Positions 22,264 to 33,747 of a stretch of DNA of 64,000 nucleotides are shown here, one piece after another; the first letter of the stretch is position 1, and each line of letters starts with the position of its first letter. The stretch is taken from assembly GCA_002633005.1 (NCBI GenBank), contig NMRA01000974.1, forward strand, positions 18,121-82,120, written 5' to 3'. Source of the DNA: Phoronis australis. Its lineage: Eukaryota; Phoronida; Phoronidae. The position numbers were made by a program, and so were the translations under genes. Below the pieces are notes generated by a model. The model had not been told where the DNA came from. It was given only the letters and a program-made list of their open reading frames with translations, and did not search any database.

Positions 22264-25029
22264 ACAGTTGTATCGTTGGTATTTTTATGAAATATACTTT
22301 CGTAAAAAAACAATTGCATGCGGTCTGATACACGTTGTACCAGACGTGCGCAGGCCTCGCATGTAGGTCCATTGCACTAATCACCTGGAACTATTTTTTG
22401 CTCTATTAATATTTGGTTAAAACCGAGCTGAGGAGCTAGAAACCTAGCTCAAGGGTTTAGCAGTGTGACAAACGTAGAAAATTGAATAAGTGGGCAACTC
22501 GTGAATACAATTCTGTGTATTTTTGACCTCTAGAAGTTTGTTTTCCGTGATTATTCATTTTTACTTTAACCTTTACGGCGACCATTCGTTCATTTTTTGT
22601 CATAATTATACGTTTGGAGTAATTTGGAAGTCGTCTTTAACCAACCATCGGTTTGTCCCACAATGAAAGCTGATAAATGTGTAAAGGGCGTGCATGCAAT
22701 ATTAGACACTGATTTTTTCTGACTATTTATGCATTAACATTGACATTAAATGCCACAAATATCTTGAATGCGCTTACCAAATGGCGGCAAATTGATCAGC
22801 ATGTAGTTTCATTCACTTCAGCCGGAAACAACTATTGTTGAGGCTGTGCAGGAAGTTGTTGCTATAGAAACCACTACAAGCTATGATATTGACCGTGCAA
22901 CATTCACAAATAGGTCCTTGGATATGATCAGCTTGAGTGTTTCCAATCCCATGTTTACAGAGTTAGAATAAATCAAACAACTCTATTACCCTGATGTTGT
23001 TATAAGATGGTATAATCCTTTAAAATGATAGATCATCCAACTGTTGTTCGCTTTGGGTTGGTTGACTCTCCTCACAGTAATTATCGCAGTATCTCATATT
23101 TCTATAAACAGCCCGCTTGTGGTATGTGCGTTTTAACAAAATGTTTTTCACGAGATGCTAACAAAATGTTAAGCTATTAACTTCCGCGGTGAAACAACGG
23201 TGTTTTCGGCATATATAAAATTTAGAAGTATTACAAATTAGTTCCGAAAATATAACTTTACACATCCGTTCTATTTGGCGGTAAAAGTGTAGATAGGTTG
23301 TTTTTCTCTAACCAAACGGTTACACGTTCTACATATTTTAAAATCAAAGTCGAACAAATGCTGTTTAAGAACATTTCCAAAACTGCAACTTATGATATGA
23401 CTTCATGGTTCGTGTATGCATTTAAATGGCCTTAGGCACAAACATATGATTGTCCTATTACAGCCTTCTTTGTGTATGAAGCACCTACTCTAATTTCAAC
23501 AGCACCATCTCTTACGAGTCTAAGGGGCACTGTGAAGAATCGCATAAATTTCACCATTTTGATGACACATTAAAATATAATAAATTCAAGCACGATTATC
23601 ACTTTTTCAAAACGTGGCGCTAATTATTTTAATTACGTCATTTCATATAAAAAGTAGACAACGTTACTGCTCAAAAATCGAATTAACCTTCATTCGGTAT
23701 TTTCAGTATTTTTAAACAGATCAGTGAAACGAAAATTTTGCAAACTTCAAAAATTTCCCAAGCTAGTATTCCATTAGTTTGGACATGTTCGTACAGTTGG
23801 GTTTTCCAATCTATTCCATTTAGACACCGTTTCTTCGTCCAGCCATTGATCAGATTCAAATGCCTAGTGTTTCATGGCGTCATAATGTTGCCATTGTTCT
23901 CAATAATTTCATTTGAACAAATGTAGTCAATCTTGCCAGAATTCTTATCGTAAACGGATACTTACATTTTTATCTATGACAGATAAAGCGACGCGTCTGA
24001 TCTCCCAACGGTCTGGTGCGTAGTGTGGACAGTGGATGCGCGAGACGTGAATCGTTGCCGTTTCCAAGTAAAGTCTCGCGGTTGCTGTTTGCTTTTTGGT
24101 TGTAATAAATTGTATTGGTGTATTCAGTCGGCGGTATCACTTCTTTAATGATTGGTAAATTCACCCTGACTGTGTTTGCTTGTTTAACCCTCTCTGAAAA
24201 CACAAACGCCGTTGTCGTCAGATCAGTACACGAGAGAGGCAGTCACTTACTATTGACTCTCAGTTAGTTTTGTCAAACACAATCGCTCGGTGATTTTCTA
24301 TGTAAACCACTCTATTAGAAGCTTTCCGTTATGAATGATCCCTAGTAGCAAATATTTGCCCACCGTGTGGTTCGTCAAATGTTTGTTAGTTCAGACAGGC
24401 TTAATTTTCACTCATATAGTTAATTTGACTTAAAATCATTATCAGGTTTATCGAAGAAGTCATACCAGCCGCCGTCGTGGTCATGTTTGGTTCAGCTAGT
24501 TGTAACATAAATATACACGGACGATGCCAACGCATAAAAAGATACCTGTGTACGAGACCTAATCGCGTGTGAATAATCTTCAGAATAGACAACTCGCTAT
24601 GGTTGCTAAGGACGCCTGGTCTCAATGGCTTTTATGATCGTCACCTCGGGTGCACTTCATTTAAACGACGTGCAGCTTAATTATATTATTGATAAATATG
24701 GAAAGAGCCTCTGTTATTTGGAATGCCACAGGGATGTCGTGTATCTTCTGTCTGAAAACCATTGTAGAACTAGTGTCTACTATGTAAATAGACCACATTA
24801 TACAATATCGTTCCAATAGTTTAACCTACCTGTTTATGTAAATATGGGATGCCATAGTAAAAATATACGCATACTTATTAATTTAAATATTTTAAAACCC
24901 ACTTTATTTGAGGGTCGTAAGTCCGGCCGTGTCAAAGGAACGTTATTGCAAACTCAATGCAGCGTATTTTGGAAGAGTGACTACGTTGCAACTTATGTTA
25001 AGTTGATAATTTCTAATGGTTACACATGC

Positions 25030-25280
25030 GTGCACCCAGCTTAAAAATGGGGGGGCTCGAATTTCTGAGAATTTGGACCTTTTACTAAAAACACGGGGTA
25101 CCTTTAGAGCTATGAATTGTGCACTCGCCGAATTTTGGTAGTTTCTTTCTTCTTAGTGGGCTTCTGTCTTTTGTCTAGTTTTCTGCTTTTTTCGGAGTTT
25201 TTGCTTCTCTGAGGCAGACCTTTTTACCCACTTCGCCAAATGGGGGGCTCGTTCAAGGACCTCTGGGTGCGCGCGCGTTG
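25030..25280. mobile_element. MITE-like dispersed element, copy 1
   Basis: Bounded by GCACCCAGC at the left and CTGGGTGCGC at the right, with GGGGGGCTCGAATTT and GAGGCAGACCTTTTT inside. The same order occurs at 30465-30716 and 39641-39910. The termini are inverted repeats, as expected for a non-autonomous DNA element of about 250-270 bases. No coding. Confidence 0.8.
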
Positions 25281-25899
25281 TACTTAATGATCATCTTCAC
25301 GAACAGAGTTACCGAACTGTGCGCAAATTAAAATCGAAATTGCCGCAGTCTTACCTAAGACCGGACTTACGACCTTCAACAAATGGGTGCCTGGACTTCT
25401 TCTTTTTGTATAGCAGTTGGGTGCTTTTAAAAAGACTCCCGATACTAATAACCTGTTGCAGAGTTGATGTGAGCACAATAGCCCGGTAGCGTCTTTAGGA
25501 ATCCTAACGCGTACGGTTATCATCTTAGTAAGTACGCCGGATTGACATCTTGTTGTCAGTCAAGGCACTTGAATTGAATCTCACGGTAAAAATATACTTT
25601 CCTGGGCGACAAGAAACTGTAGTTAAGGTATTGTTTTGCTTTATTGTGAACTGCATCACTCTGTTTGAGTATAATATTCTTGATAATTCTATGGAATGCG
25701 TATTATTGTAAAACTATTCTAGTATTCTCTTGTTTTTAGGAAACGTTAAAAAAGGCGAGAGTTCCCAAATTTGTTCACAGAAACGCTATTAATGATGAAT
25801 TTTCGTCATACAACGTAATTTTCTCACATGGATACAAATTTGAATGGTGATCTCAATATGAATTATAATTTACTTACAACTCTTTCTTGCTTGTTTAAA

Positions 25900-27700
25900 T
25901 AAGTTCAGTACAGTAAGAAAAGTAAGATTCAAAAACATAAGCACAAAAATATTCTTTGGATTTCCCAAGGTATTTAAACTCTCTTTGATTTAGAGACAGG
26001 CTTTATAAACGACTCAAGTCAATCCCCCAAAGTGCTAGTAATTTTGTTTCGTTAAAAACAAACCTACAAACCTATAAATTATTCTAAAAGAAGTTATGAA
26101 AAGTGCTACAAGACTTTATTATCACTGTCAGTTTCGGGCCCATGTTGGTTCTCCTAAGAACACTTGGAGAGAAATTACTAATTTATTGAATAGAAATGTC
26201 TAATAATCCAACCAAATTGAAGATAAATGATGAAATGGTTTGTGACGAGGGTGATATTGTAAATCATTTTAATAATTATTTTAGTAATATTGCCTCACAC
26301 TCTGTACCTACTCATTCTTCAAATTTGTCACATATGTCTTTTTAGACTGTGAATCCGCTGCTAGATTTGACTTTGAACCAATTTCCCCGATTGATATTAG
26401 AAAAGTGATTAATTCTTTTCCTGCTAAACCTACTTGTGGTCATGATGGCATATCCCTGAAAATAATAAAATGTCTAAGTAATCCATTGACTGAACCATTG
26501 TGTGTTGTGTTTAACCAGTCCATTTCCAACCAAATTTTTCCAGACAACATGAAAATTGCTAATGTTATTCCTGTATTTAAACAGGGGACCCGTTGTTTTT
26601 AGATAATTACAGGCCTATCCCTCTTCTTCCTTGAAAAACTTATTTATAATCAACTTTACGATTATTTTCAATCTAATGGCTTGTTACATCCAGTATGGTT
26701 TTCGTGGGAGCACTCTACAGAACTGGCTTTAGTTGAAATTATGGATGTAAGTGTCAAGGCTATGGTAAATAATAAATTTCCTATGGCTATTCTAATTGAT
26801 CTTCCCAAAGCCTTTGACTCTTTAATTCATTCAATTTTACTCGACAAACTTCTATATTATGGTTGCAACCCCTAGTCTTTAAATTTTTTGAGAAACTATC
26901 TCTTTAATCGGGCTCAGTATGTTCAGATTAATAACACAGTTCCAATTTTGAGGGTTGTCCCACAGGGTCTATACTAGGTCCGTTATTATTCATCATTTAT
27001 ATGAATAATTTAGGGAAGTGCACGAGTTTCTTTGACTACATACTTTATGCTGATGATACTACTATCATTAATTGTATTCACAGCACGTTGTCTGTTAATG
27101 AGTCACATACTTTTTATGAGGCGCTGGAGAAAATTCAGTATTGGTTAAATGTAAATGGATGGGTTTTAAATGCAACTAAAACAAAATTCATGTTTTTTCA
27201 TAAACCGCCAAAATGCCTATTATACGTTATTTACCTGTATTCATTTTATTGTATTTGTATTAGTCATAATAAATGACCTTATATCGCCTACCTCGGTCTC
27301 CTTTTCATCTTTGGTAACGAGCTTGCGACGCACTTATCATTTATCTATTATTCGGGGCATATATCGACCATAAAAGCAGATTCTGTGGTGTTCTTAATAA
27401 CATTTAACATTTCTTGCCTTTAAAACTTTGAAAACTGCATATAATGGTATTTGTCCTTCCTCATTTTAATTATGGCATTCTGCTATGGGGGTGTCAACAT
27501 CATAGAATATTCAAATTACAGAATTTTTGAAAAAGGTTATTCGCACTATTACCTCTAGTTATTTTAATACCCATACAGATCCTTTATTTAGGACTACACA
27601 GGTACTCAAAATAAAAGACTTGTATGTTGTTGCTATTATCAAATTTTTCTACAAATATGTTCATAATTACTTACCTTCATTTTTTAACACGTTCAATATA
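25900..27700 (+). pseudogene. dead non-LTR retrotransposon (LINE) reverse transcriptase
   Basis: Successive frame fragments give the endonuclease-RT linker (about 26110-26330), PTCGHDGISLKIIK, NVIPVFKQG, ILIDLPKAFDSL, a degraded GxRQGSxLGP equivalent (VPQG then ILGPLLF), the catalytic YADD (27047-27058), and the C-terminal region ending KFFYKYVHNYLP. Several frameshifts and stops separate them, so it is inactive. The RT block order is that of CR1/Jockey-like LINEs; clade not assigned. No endonuclease domain was seen upstream, suggesting 5' truncation or decay. Confidence 0.9.
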
Positions 27701-27807
27701 ATAACCCGTGGGTCTGGTGGCTCTGTGGTCAGCGGACTCGGGTCCTTCACAGAGCCTCCATAAGGGTTAATTTGTATTTATTGTATTTTTTGTCTTAACG
27801 TGAAGAA

Positions 27808-27883
27808 CTACTACCACTACCACTACCACTACCACTACCACTACCACTACCACTACCACTACCACTACTACTACTACTACTAG
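27808..27883. repeat. (CCACTA)n passing into (CTA)n microsatellite
   Basis: About nine CCACTA units followed by five ACT units, directly abutting the left end of the 412-bp foldback element. Confidence 0.95.
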
Positions 27884-27884
27884 T

Positions 27885-28296
27885 ACTACACGGTCAACGG
27901 ACTCATAAACACGACTCACGGACCTGCAAACACCGTCCACTGACTCACAAACGCGGGAACGGACTCACAAAATACGATCCACGCACCCAAATACACGGGA
28001 CACGGACTCATATTCACGAGGAAACACGGTTAATGGACAGCCAAACACTACACGGTTTACGGACAAAAATGAAGATGTCAGCTGACCCAGGAAGCCGATG
28101 AGTCCGTGACCCGTGTTTGGCGGTCAGTTAACCGTGTTTCCTCGTGAATATGAGTCCGTGTCCCGTGTATTTGGGTGCGTGGATCGTGTTTCATGAGTCC
28201 GCTCCCGTGTTTGTGAGTCAGTGGACGGTGTTTGCAGGTCTGTGAGTCGTGTTCATGCGTCCGTGCCCGTGTTTATGAGTCCGTTGACCGTGTAGT
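27885..28296. mobile_element. 412-bp foldback element with arms of about 190 bases
   Basis: The left terminus ACTACACGGTCAACGGACTC is the exact reverse complement of the right terminus (to 28296), and the arms pair with small bulges nearly to the centre at about 28080. Within each arm the phrase GACTCA..AACACG / CGTGTTT.TGAGTCCG recurs at roughly 30-40-base intervals, so the arms are themselves degenerate tandem repeats. There is no open frame. A transcript would fold into a long near-perfect hairpin. Confidence 0.88.
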
Positions 28297-28299
28297 TGA

Positions 28300-30460
28300 G
28301 GTACCTTGTACTACTACTATTATAGAAAATTAATAAATATAATGGCGTGTTATTATCATCAAGCCTGGCAGTATCGTGTACTTAGAACCTCGGCCCGCCC
28401 TTGTCCAATTTAAATGTTTCAAGTTATTCGCATACTGGGGCTTGGGCATACGCTTCATCTACAAGTTGGCCGACATCTATCCTTTGTAGATGCACTTGCA
28501 CAGTTGTCTTTTTGTCCTTCTCATTTCATTTGTTCAGAATACATTCGTCCAACAGTAACCGGTTTTAATTAAATAAGTCAAATTGTAAAAGCACAGTCAT
28601 ATTTTCAGAAGGTAGAGGTCCTGTAGACTTTGATTTTTAGTTTGGTACTAATCTGTCATCAAGCGGTTCACTTCACCAAGTGCTCTTAGTAACATCTAAA
28701 AAAACATTAAAGCAATGACAACGCATTTGTTATAAATATTCAAACTGAAATCCCCAACACGTTGCTACATTTTTTCTAATATAAATTGTTTTTTATGCAA
28801 CTATTGTTTTTTTTCATAAAAAACCCTATATTTGATAGTACCTCACGCAAAAAGGAACATTTTAGAAACAACTCCAACAGCATTTTGGAGAACAATGCAT
28901 AAAGCACAGTACCTGAAAGTTTCAGCCATTTATGAAATTTGGACATTTTCTAAGGTACTATGAATTTCTATAACCAGCTTGTATAATTCTAATGGTTTTT
29001 TTTTTGAAAAGCAAGTGCTTCCCAGTGACAAAAATGAAAGATTTGAAAATGTGATATCAAGTCAACTGGCGACGTTGTCAGTTCGGTAATACATTTCTGT
29101 TTATATCTTCATTTATTTTAAATACAATTTTAAAGTGTTTGGAATGGCAGTTCCGACCTTTACTACTAGGTGACACACATCAGTCACGAAATTTGCCTAA
29201 ATTCGCAGTTGAACGTGAAAAATAAAAGAATTGTGTATCCTGACTTAGTGCAACATACCGAAATATTACTTGCACTGTCACTCATTATAAACATCTAATT
29301 TCATTGTTTTTAAAGCTACACCTTGATTTGCTGGCTGAAAAACGAAGATCAAACCACTAAGCATTTACTCTCATAAAATTGGTCCCATAATATTCCTTGC
29401 CTCGATAGGATTATAGTTGCGTAACTAACTCACGTGCCATTTTCGAATACGCAGTTTTAAGGTTGGTTAACAAAAATGATTTTTTAAGAGTTTTATTTAG
29501 TCACGGCTCTGATGGTTTCGATGTTCTTGTTGGTAAGGGAAAAGGAGTATGATGGTAGGAAATATTACAAGACTGGTTTTTTGAAAGCAAAAGACCCCAT
29601 CGAAGTAAACAAAATCAAGGTAACCCCGAACCAGTGGCTCAAACCCAAACCAATGACTGCTGTGGTTACATCAACCAATGCGAAAGCGCGTGCCACTGGC
29701 TAGGCACGTAAGGAAACAGGGAGAGGGTAAGGGTACACGCTATCGGAAATTCTCACACGTGCAAGCGGGTATACCGTTGTTGAATTGATGGCGCTTTAAA
29801 AATTATTGTCTCATCAGAGACCAGTGGCACTCAGGTTTCATGGAACAGTCCCAAATAGGGACTCAACTAAGGTTCCTAAGTCTTTTAGCTATTTGTGTCT
29901 TTATGGACTCACAGATGAAATATGTTTCTATCATTTCATCTTTATTATGAGTTCCTCTTCGATTAATGACATTTTCTAATATCATAACTAAAAATTGAAC
30001 CCAGAGTTCATCGAAAATAATTAGTGACTCAGTCTTTAAATTGCATGAAAACATCCCGAATTATTTTCGACAATATTGAGTATTCAACGTGGAGTTCACT
30101 CTCGATATGTATCAAAATCAAAAGTTGACTTAATAATGAAACTAAAACAATAAGAAAGGGCAATCGATGCTTTCAAGTCCAAAAATACGCCTTAGGTTTC
30201 AGGGAACTTGTTTGATCCCCTATTAGGGACTGTTTTACGCAAACGGGCACTGTCGCCTTTGGTCTCATGCAGCCACAGACCGCGCGCGCGCGCGCTTCAG
30301 CAACATATCGTTTCAGGCGAATCACTTTCAAATCATTTGAAGTCCGTTTCTGAAGCTCAACGAGATTAACTGTGGTACCCGCTGTAGATTCTACAGTGAC
30401 TTCTACCACGGGCACCAGCGAAATCGAAAGTAAAAATATAATTGCAGGCGGTCTGGTACA
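28300..30460. other. intergenic, nothing recognised
   Basis: AT-rich sequence. The longest frames are short and lack protein character. (CG)n dinucleotides at 30281-30295 are the only simple repeat. Confidence 0.4.
30281..30295. repeat. (CG)n dinucleotide run
   Basis: Fifteen bases of alternating C and G, potentially Z-DNA-forming, in AT-leaning surroundings. Confidence 0.95.
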
Positions 30461-30464
30461 CGCA

Positions 30465-30716
30465 TGCGCGCACCCAGCCTAAAGTATAGGGGGGCTCGAA
30501 TTTTTCGGTGTGCGGACCTTATAGTGAAAGAGGACTAAAAAGGGGGGGCAATAGGTTCAGGACCGAATTGCGCATGCGCGCCGACTTCCCGTGGGATTTT
30601 ATGGACTTTTGTCTCATTTACTCGGACTTTTTGTTTCACTGAGGCGGACCTTTTTGCCCAATTCCCCAAATTGGGGGGCTCTTTTGAGCCTCCGAGCCCC
30701 CCCTGGGTGCGCCCAT
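30465..30716. mobile_element. MITE-like dispersed element, copy 2
   Basis: Same termini and order of motifs as at 25030-25280: GCGCACCCAGCC left, GGGGGGCTCGAATTTTT, GAGGCGGACCTTTTTGCCC, and CCTGGGTGCGC right. Moderately diverged from the other two copies. Confidence 0.8.
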
Positions 30717-31424
30717 GACACGTTGTATCAAACGTGCGCAGGCCGCGCATTTAGGCTCTGATCACTTGTGGCCACTTTTGTTCTTTATTAAAATATACTC
30801 GCAAGTAACCAAACTCGTCGATTCAAACCCCGGCCACGCTATATATCCAATAGGCCCTTTCTAGTCCGTTATTCGCTGACTTGTTTGCATGGAAATGAAA
30901 TAACCGTGTTATCGTTTGATAACTGATTATTTAACGGTTAGTGAGAAACAACCACATACGTATAGGAATACTACTGCGATATTGTATCTCGAATTCATTT
31001 AATCTTCGATCTGGTTGGGACAGTCTTTTCCCACAGGCCTCCATTGACTCGCCCTTAGCTGATTGAACACTTACGAGTGCACGCACTGGCTGAAAGTGAC
31101 GGGTCATCATGATGGCCTGTCATAACTCAAGGAGTCTTCAATTGCTCCAAAAAACTAAGGCTAACAATAGCAACACACAAGAGGCATTTATTATCTTTCA
31201 CAATTAACATGTTAAAACTGGACCTCTGTAGAGATCCTACGAATCCAAGTGGTTTTTAAAATAATCATATTATTGGTTATACTACCGATTGTTTGAAAAC
31301 ATTTTTCTCGACTTCAGAAATAGCAGCCTAGTGTAAGTCTGTGTCACTAGGTATCTAACTTCACCGTGTGGTCATCGTCAGGGTTCAAAAATTCTTTCCC
31401 ACTTGTGTCCGTTATATTTGTACA

Positions 31425-31590
31425 TTGGGCCAAGGCGGAGTTGGGTACCTGTAAATATACAGATTGTACATTAGGTCAGGCGGAATCGAGGACCTGTGAA
31501 CATACAAAGTGTATATTGGGCCAAGGCAGAATTGGGGACTTGCGAACATAAAATTTTTACATTCGTGGGCAAGGCGGAGCTTGAACTGGT
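31425..31590. repeat. degenerate tandem repeat, about 55-bp unit, three copies
   Basis: Each unit has ACATTRGGYCAAGGCGGAR followed by GACCTGTGAACATAC-like sequence. Copies are well diverged. Confidence 0.75.
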
Positions 31591-32019
31591 CTTACAGTTC
31601 TATCGTGGCATATTTCTATGATTGAAGCTAGCGCAAATAGACCATCAGGTGATTCTTGTTCCACCTACGTACTTTTCGCAATAACAGTAAACGCAAAGCA
31701 TCAGCAAATTTCCTCGAAAAGAAAAAAACAGTTAAAAAATCTGCCAAATGGTAGCCTACATAAGTAGGTACGGCCTTCTGTCTGTACAGCAATGAGCCAA
31801 ATACTCCGAGGACCATCAGTCAAGAGTTCGCACCACAAATGTATCGTAAATAACTGGCGTAACCGAAACCCGTACAGGCTGATACTACCCACAACCCCCT
31901 CGACCTACGGCCCCATCGTCCCATGACCCCCTTGAAATCGGCAGTCTACACAAGCTCGACTCGATCTGAACGTAGAACAAGCGCTGACTTGCAAGACCAA
32001 TCCATGGGCGGTGCAGCAC

Positions 32020-32205
32020 TGAAATAAGTCATGGGCGGGGCATCATAGGGGGCTGGGGGCTATAGCCCCCCACTTTTTTCAGTGCTACGCCGCACATTGT
32101 CTTTAGACGGTGCATCACAGGGGGGCTGAGGGGGCTTCAGCCCCCACATTTTTTAGTTCTGCGCCACCCATGTAACTGGGGTCTATAGCCCCACCCAGTC
32201 CCCTA
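32020..32205. repeat. two tandem units each with a G-rich/C-rich hairpin
   Basis: Units carry GGGGGCTATAGCCCCC (about 32051) and GGGGGCTTCAGCCCCC (about 32129), each within GGCGGGGCATCATAGG / GACGGTGCATCACAGG and followed by CACNTTTTTTNAGTNCTRCGCC. A third partial copy ends GGTCTATAGCCCCACC. Probably part of a dispersed repeat. Confidence 0.75.
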
Positions 32206-32209
32206 GGGT

Positions 32210-33740
32210 GGGCCGACCATGCAACGAGTCTGGCCGTGAGCTTGTCTGGCTTTTCCCTGCTTTTTCGCGTATAGGTACTCTGAAAGTCTTAGGTCACTCA
32301 GCATAGTAATGTGTAAAATTAAAAAGCGCAGATACATCTAGTGCAGTAGGTCGTGGGTCGAGGGGGTTATGGGTATAGGGGTTTTAGAGCTTACTACACT
32401 GTAACTAATTGAGGTAAGAAGAGCATTTGGTAGTTAGTACATTAAGTAATTACAAATGAAGACAGGCATTCAACTTTATGAACAAATGAAACAACGATCT
32501 ACAATTTTAATTATATTCGTCTATAGTGTTTTTGCAACAAGGAGTGAATGCTTGAAGGCTAGGAGTAGATATTTTATCAATGATAATGGGAGGTATTAAG
32601 AAGTAGTTTACTAAGCAGGGAATGTGATACTTGAGGCATGTTTGAGAACTGAATTTCGTAAATAACGGTGGAGTCAATATCGGGCGGTAATTAGCGTATT
32701 GTGAAACAAAAATTTACATTTCGAAGAAAATGCTGCGTTTATAGCGATATTTCTTCAACGATATTTTTGCAGGAAGTTAGAGTCACAACAATATTGTGGA
32801 AGTTAATTATTCATAAATTTGTGATAAAAGTTAAATGTATCATCAAGTTCGAAGATAGGGTTTGCACTGGTGATAAAGGGTGACTTAGAAAAATGTAGAC
32901 ACTAGTTTACTTTTGCAAACTTCTTAAACGATTACGACATTTACGAATGATAAATGTGATAACATTAAATAATTGTAAACGAGAAGTAACGCGTGAGTTG
33001 AAATATAATGTTTCAAAATAGATAAACATGCCGCTTGTTTTTCATATTTTATTGGAAATTTCAGTTGTCCAGGAAAATGTCCTATCGAAATAAATAACCA
33101 AAAACTTAAAATTATCAACCACTTTACATCATTAATTTTTAGCTGGTGTATTTCATTTATGCCTTCCTAGCGATAATGAAATGCATATATTTAGTTTTTG
33201 TTGTGTTAAAATAGAGTTTGTTTACAGTCAGTCAGCTAGACATTTGGCAATTTGTTATTCATGGAGTCAATCTGGAGCTCAAAGTTCCTATTTTTGTTTA
33301 TATGTAAGGGGCAGTAAAATGTATGTGTCGTCCGCATACATTAAGAAATTTCCATCAAATGAGGATGTCGTGTCATAAAATCACCACTGACATGTCTGTT
33401 TATCCCACAGCTCATGGCGGACACCCTATCTTTTACCACTTGGTAGCATTATTTGGACAAAAACAACTGCAGGAGACTCTGGATTTTCACTGAGCGATTT
33501 CTTTCAAAAACCTGTGCTAAATCATCTGCGAGTCCAAGATTGAGTATGGTGTTATCAGACGTACGCTGTTGGTAAATTTGATACAAGCACCATCTCAATG
33601 ACTGGTGTTTCATGAGAAGAATAAAAATATAGCATTCTGAAAACGCACGAAGTTGCTGAACCGACTATAACAGTAACACCTCATTATGGGACAACTGTCT
33701 GATTTCTACGTGAGGCACTCTCTGCACTTCCAAGAATTGA
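32210..33740. other. intergenic, nothing recognised
   Basis: AT-rich; no exon-like frame. It lies just beyond the 3' end of the minus-strand PhyH gene, whose 3' untranslated region probably occupies the last few hundred bases. Confidence 0.4.
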
Positions 33741-33747
33741 ACACTCT

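Larger units (their letters stand above)
19293..25029. other. long stretch without a convincing gene; short repeats only
   Basis: It probably holds introns or the 5' end of the minus-strand death-fold gene, but no exon could be phased with the acceptor at 19268. A minus-strand segment at about 23960-24200 has an open frame and a GTAAGT donor, but the frame stops before the donor. Features present: (TA)n hairpin at 20131-20158, a 56-base duplication at 22152-22263, and a short dispersed word CAGACGTGCGCAGGCC at about 22345 recurring (diverged) at 30730 and 43790. Confidence 0.4.

Noticed and set aside
23960-24203. minus-strand exon-like segment ending near a GTAAGT donor
   Set aside because: The long frame stops before the donor, the frame that reaches the donor has no family character, and its phase does not fit the death-fold gene acceptor at 19268.
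30815-30850. tRNA B-box-like GATTCAAACCC
   Set aside because: No A-box or cloverleaf could be built around it.
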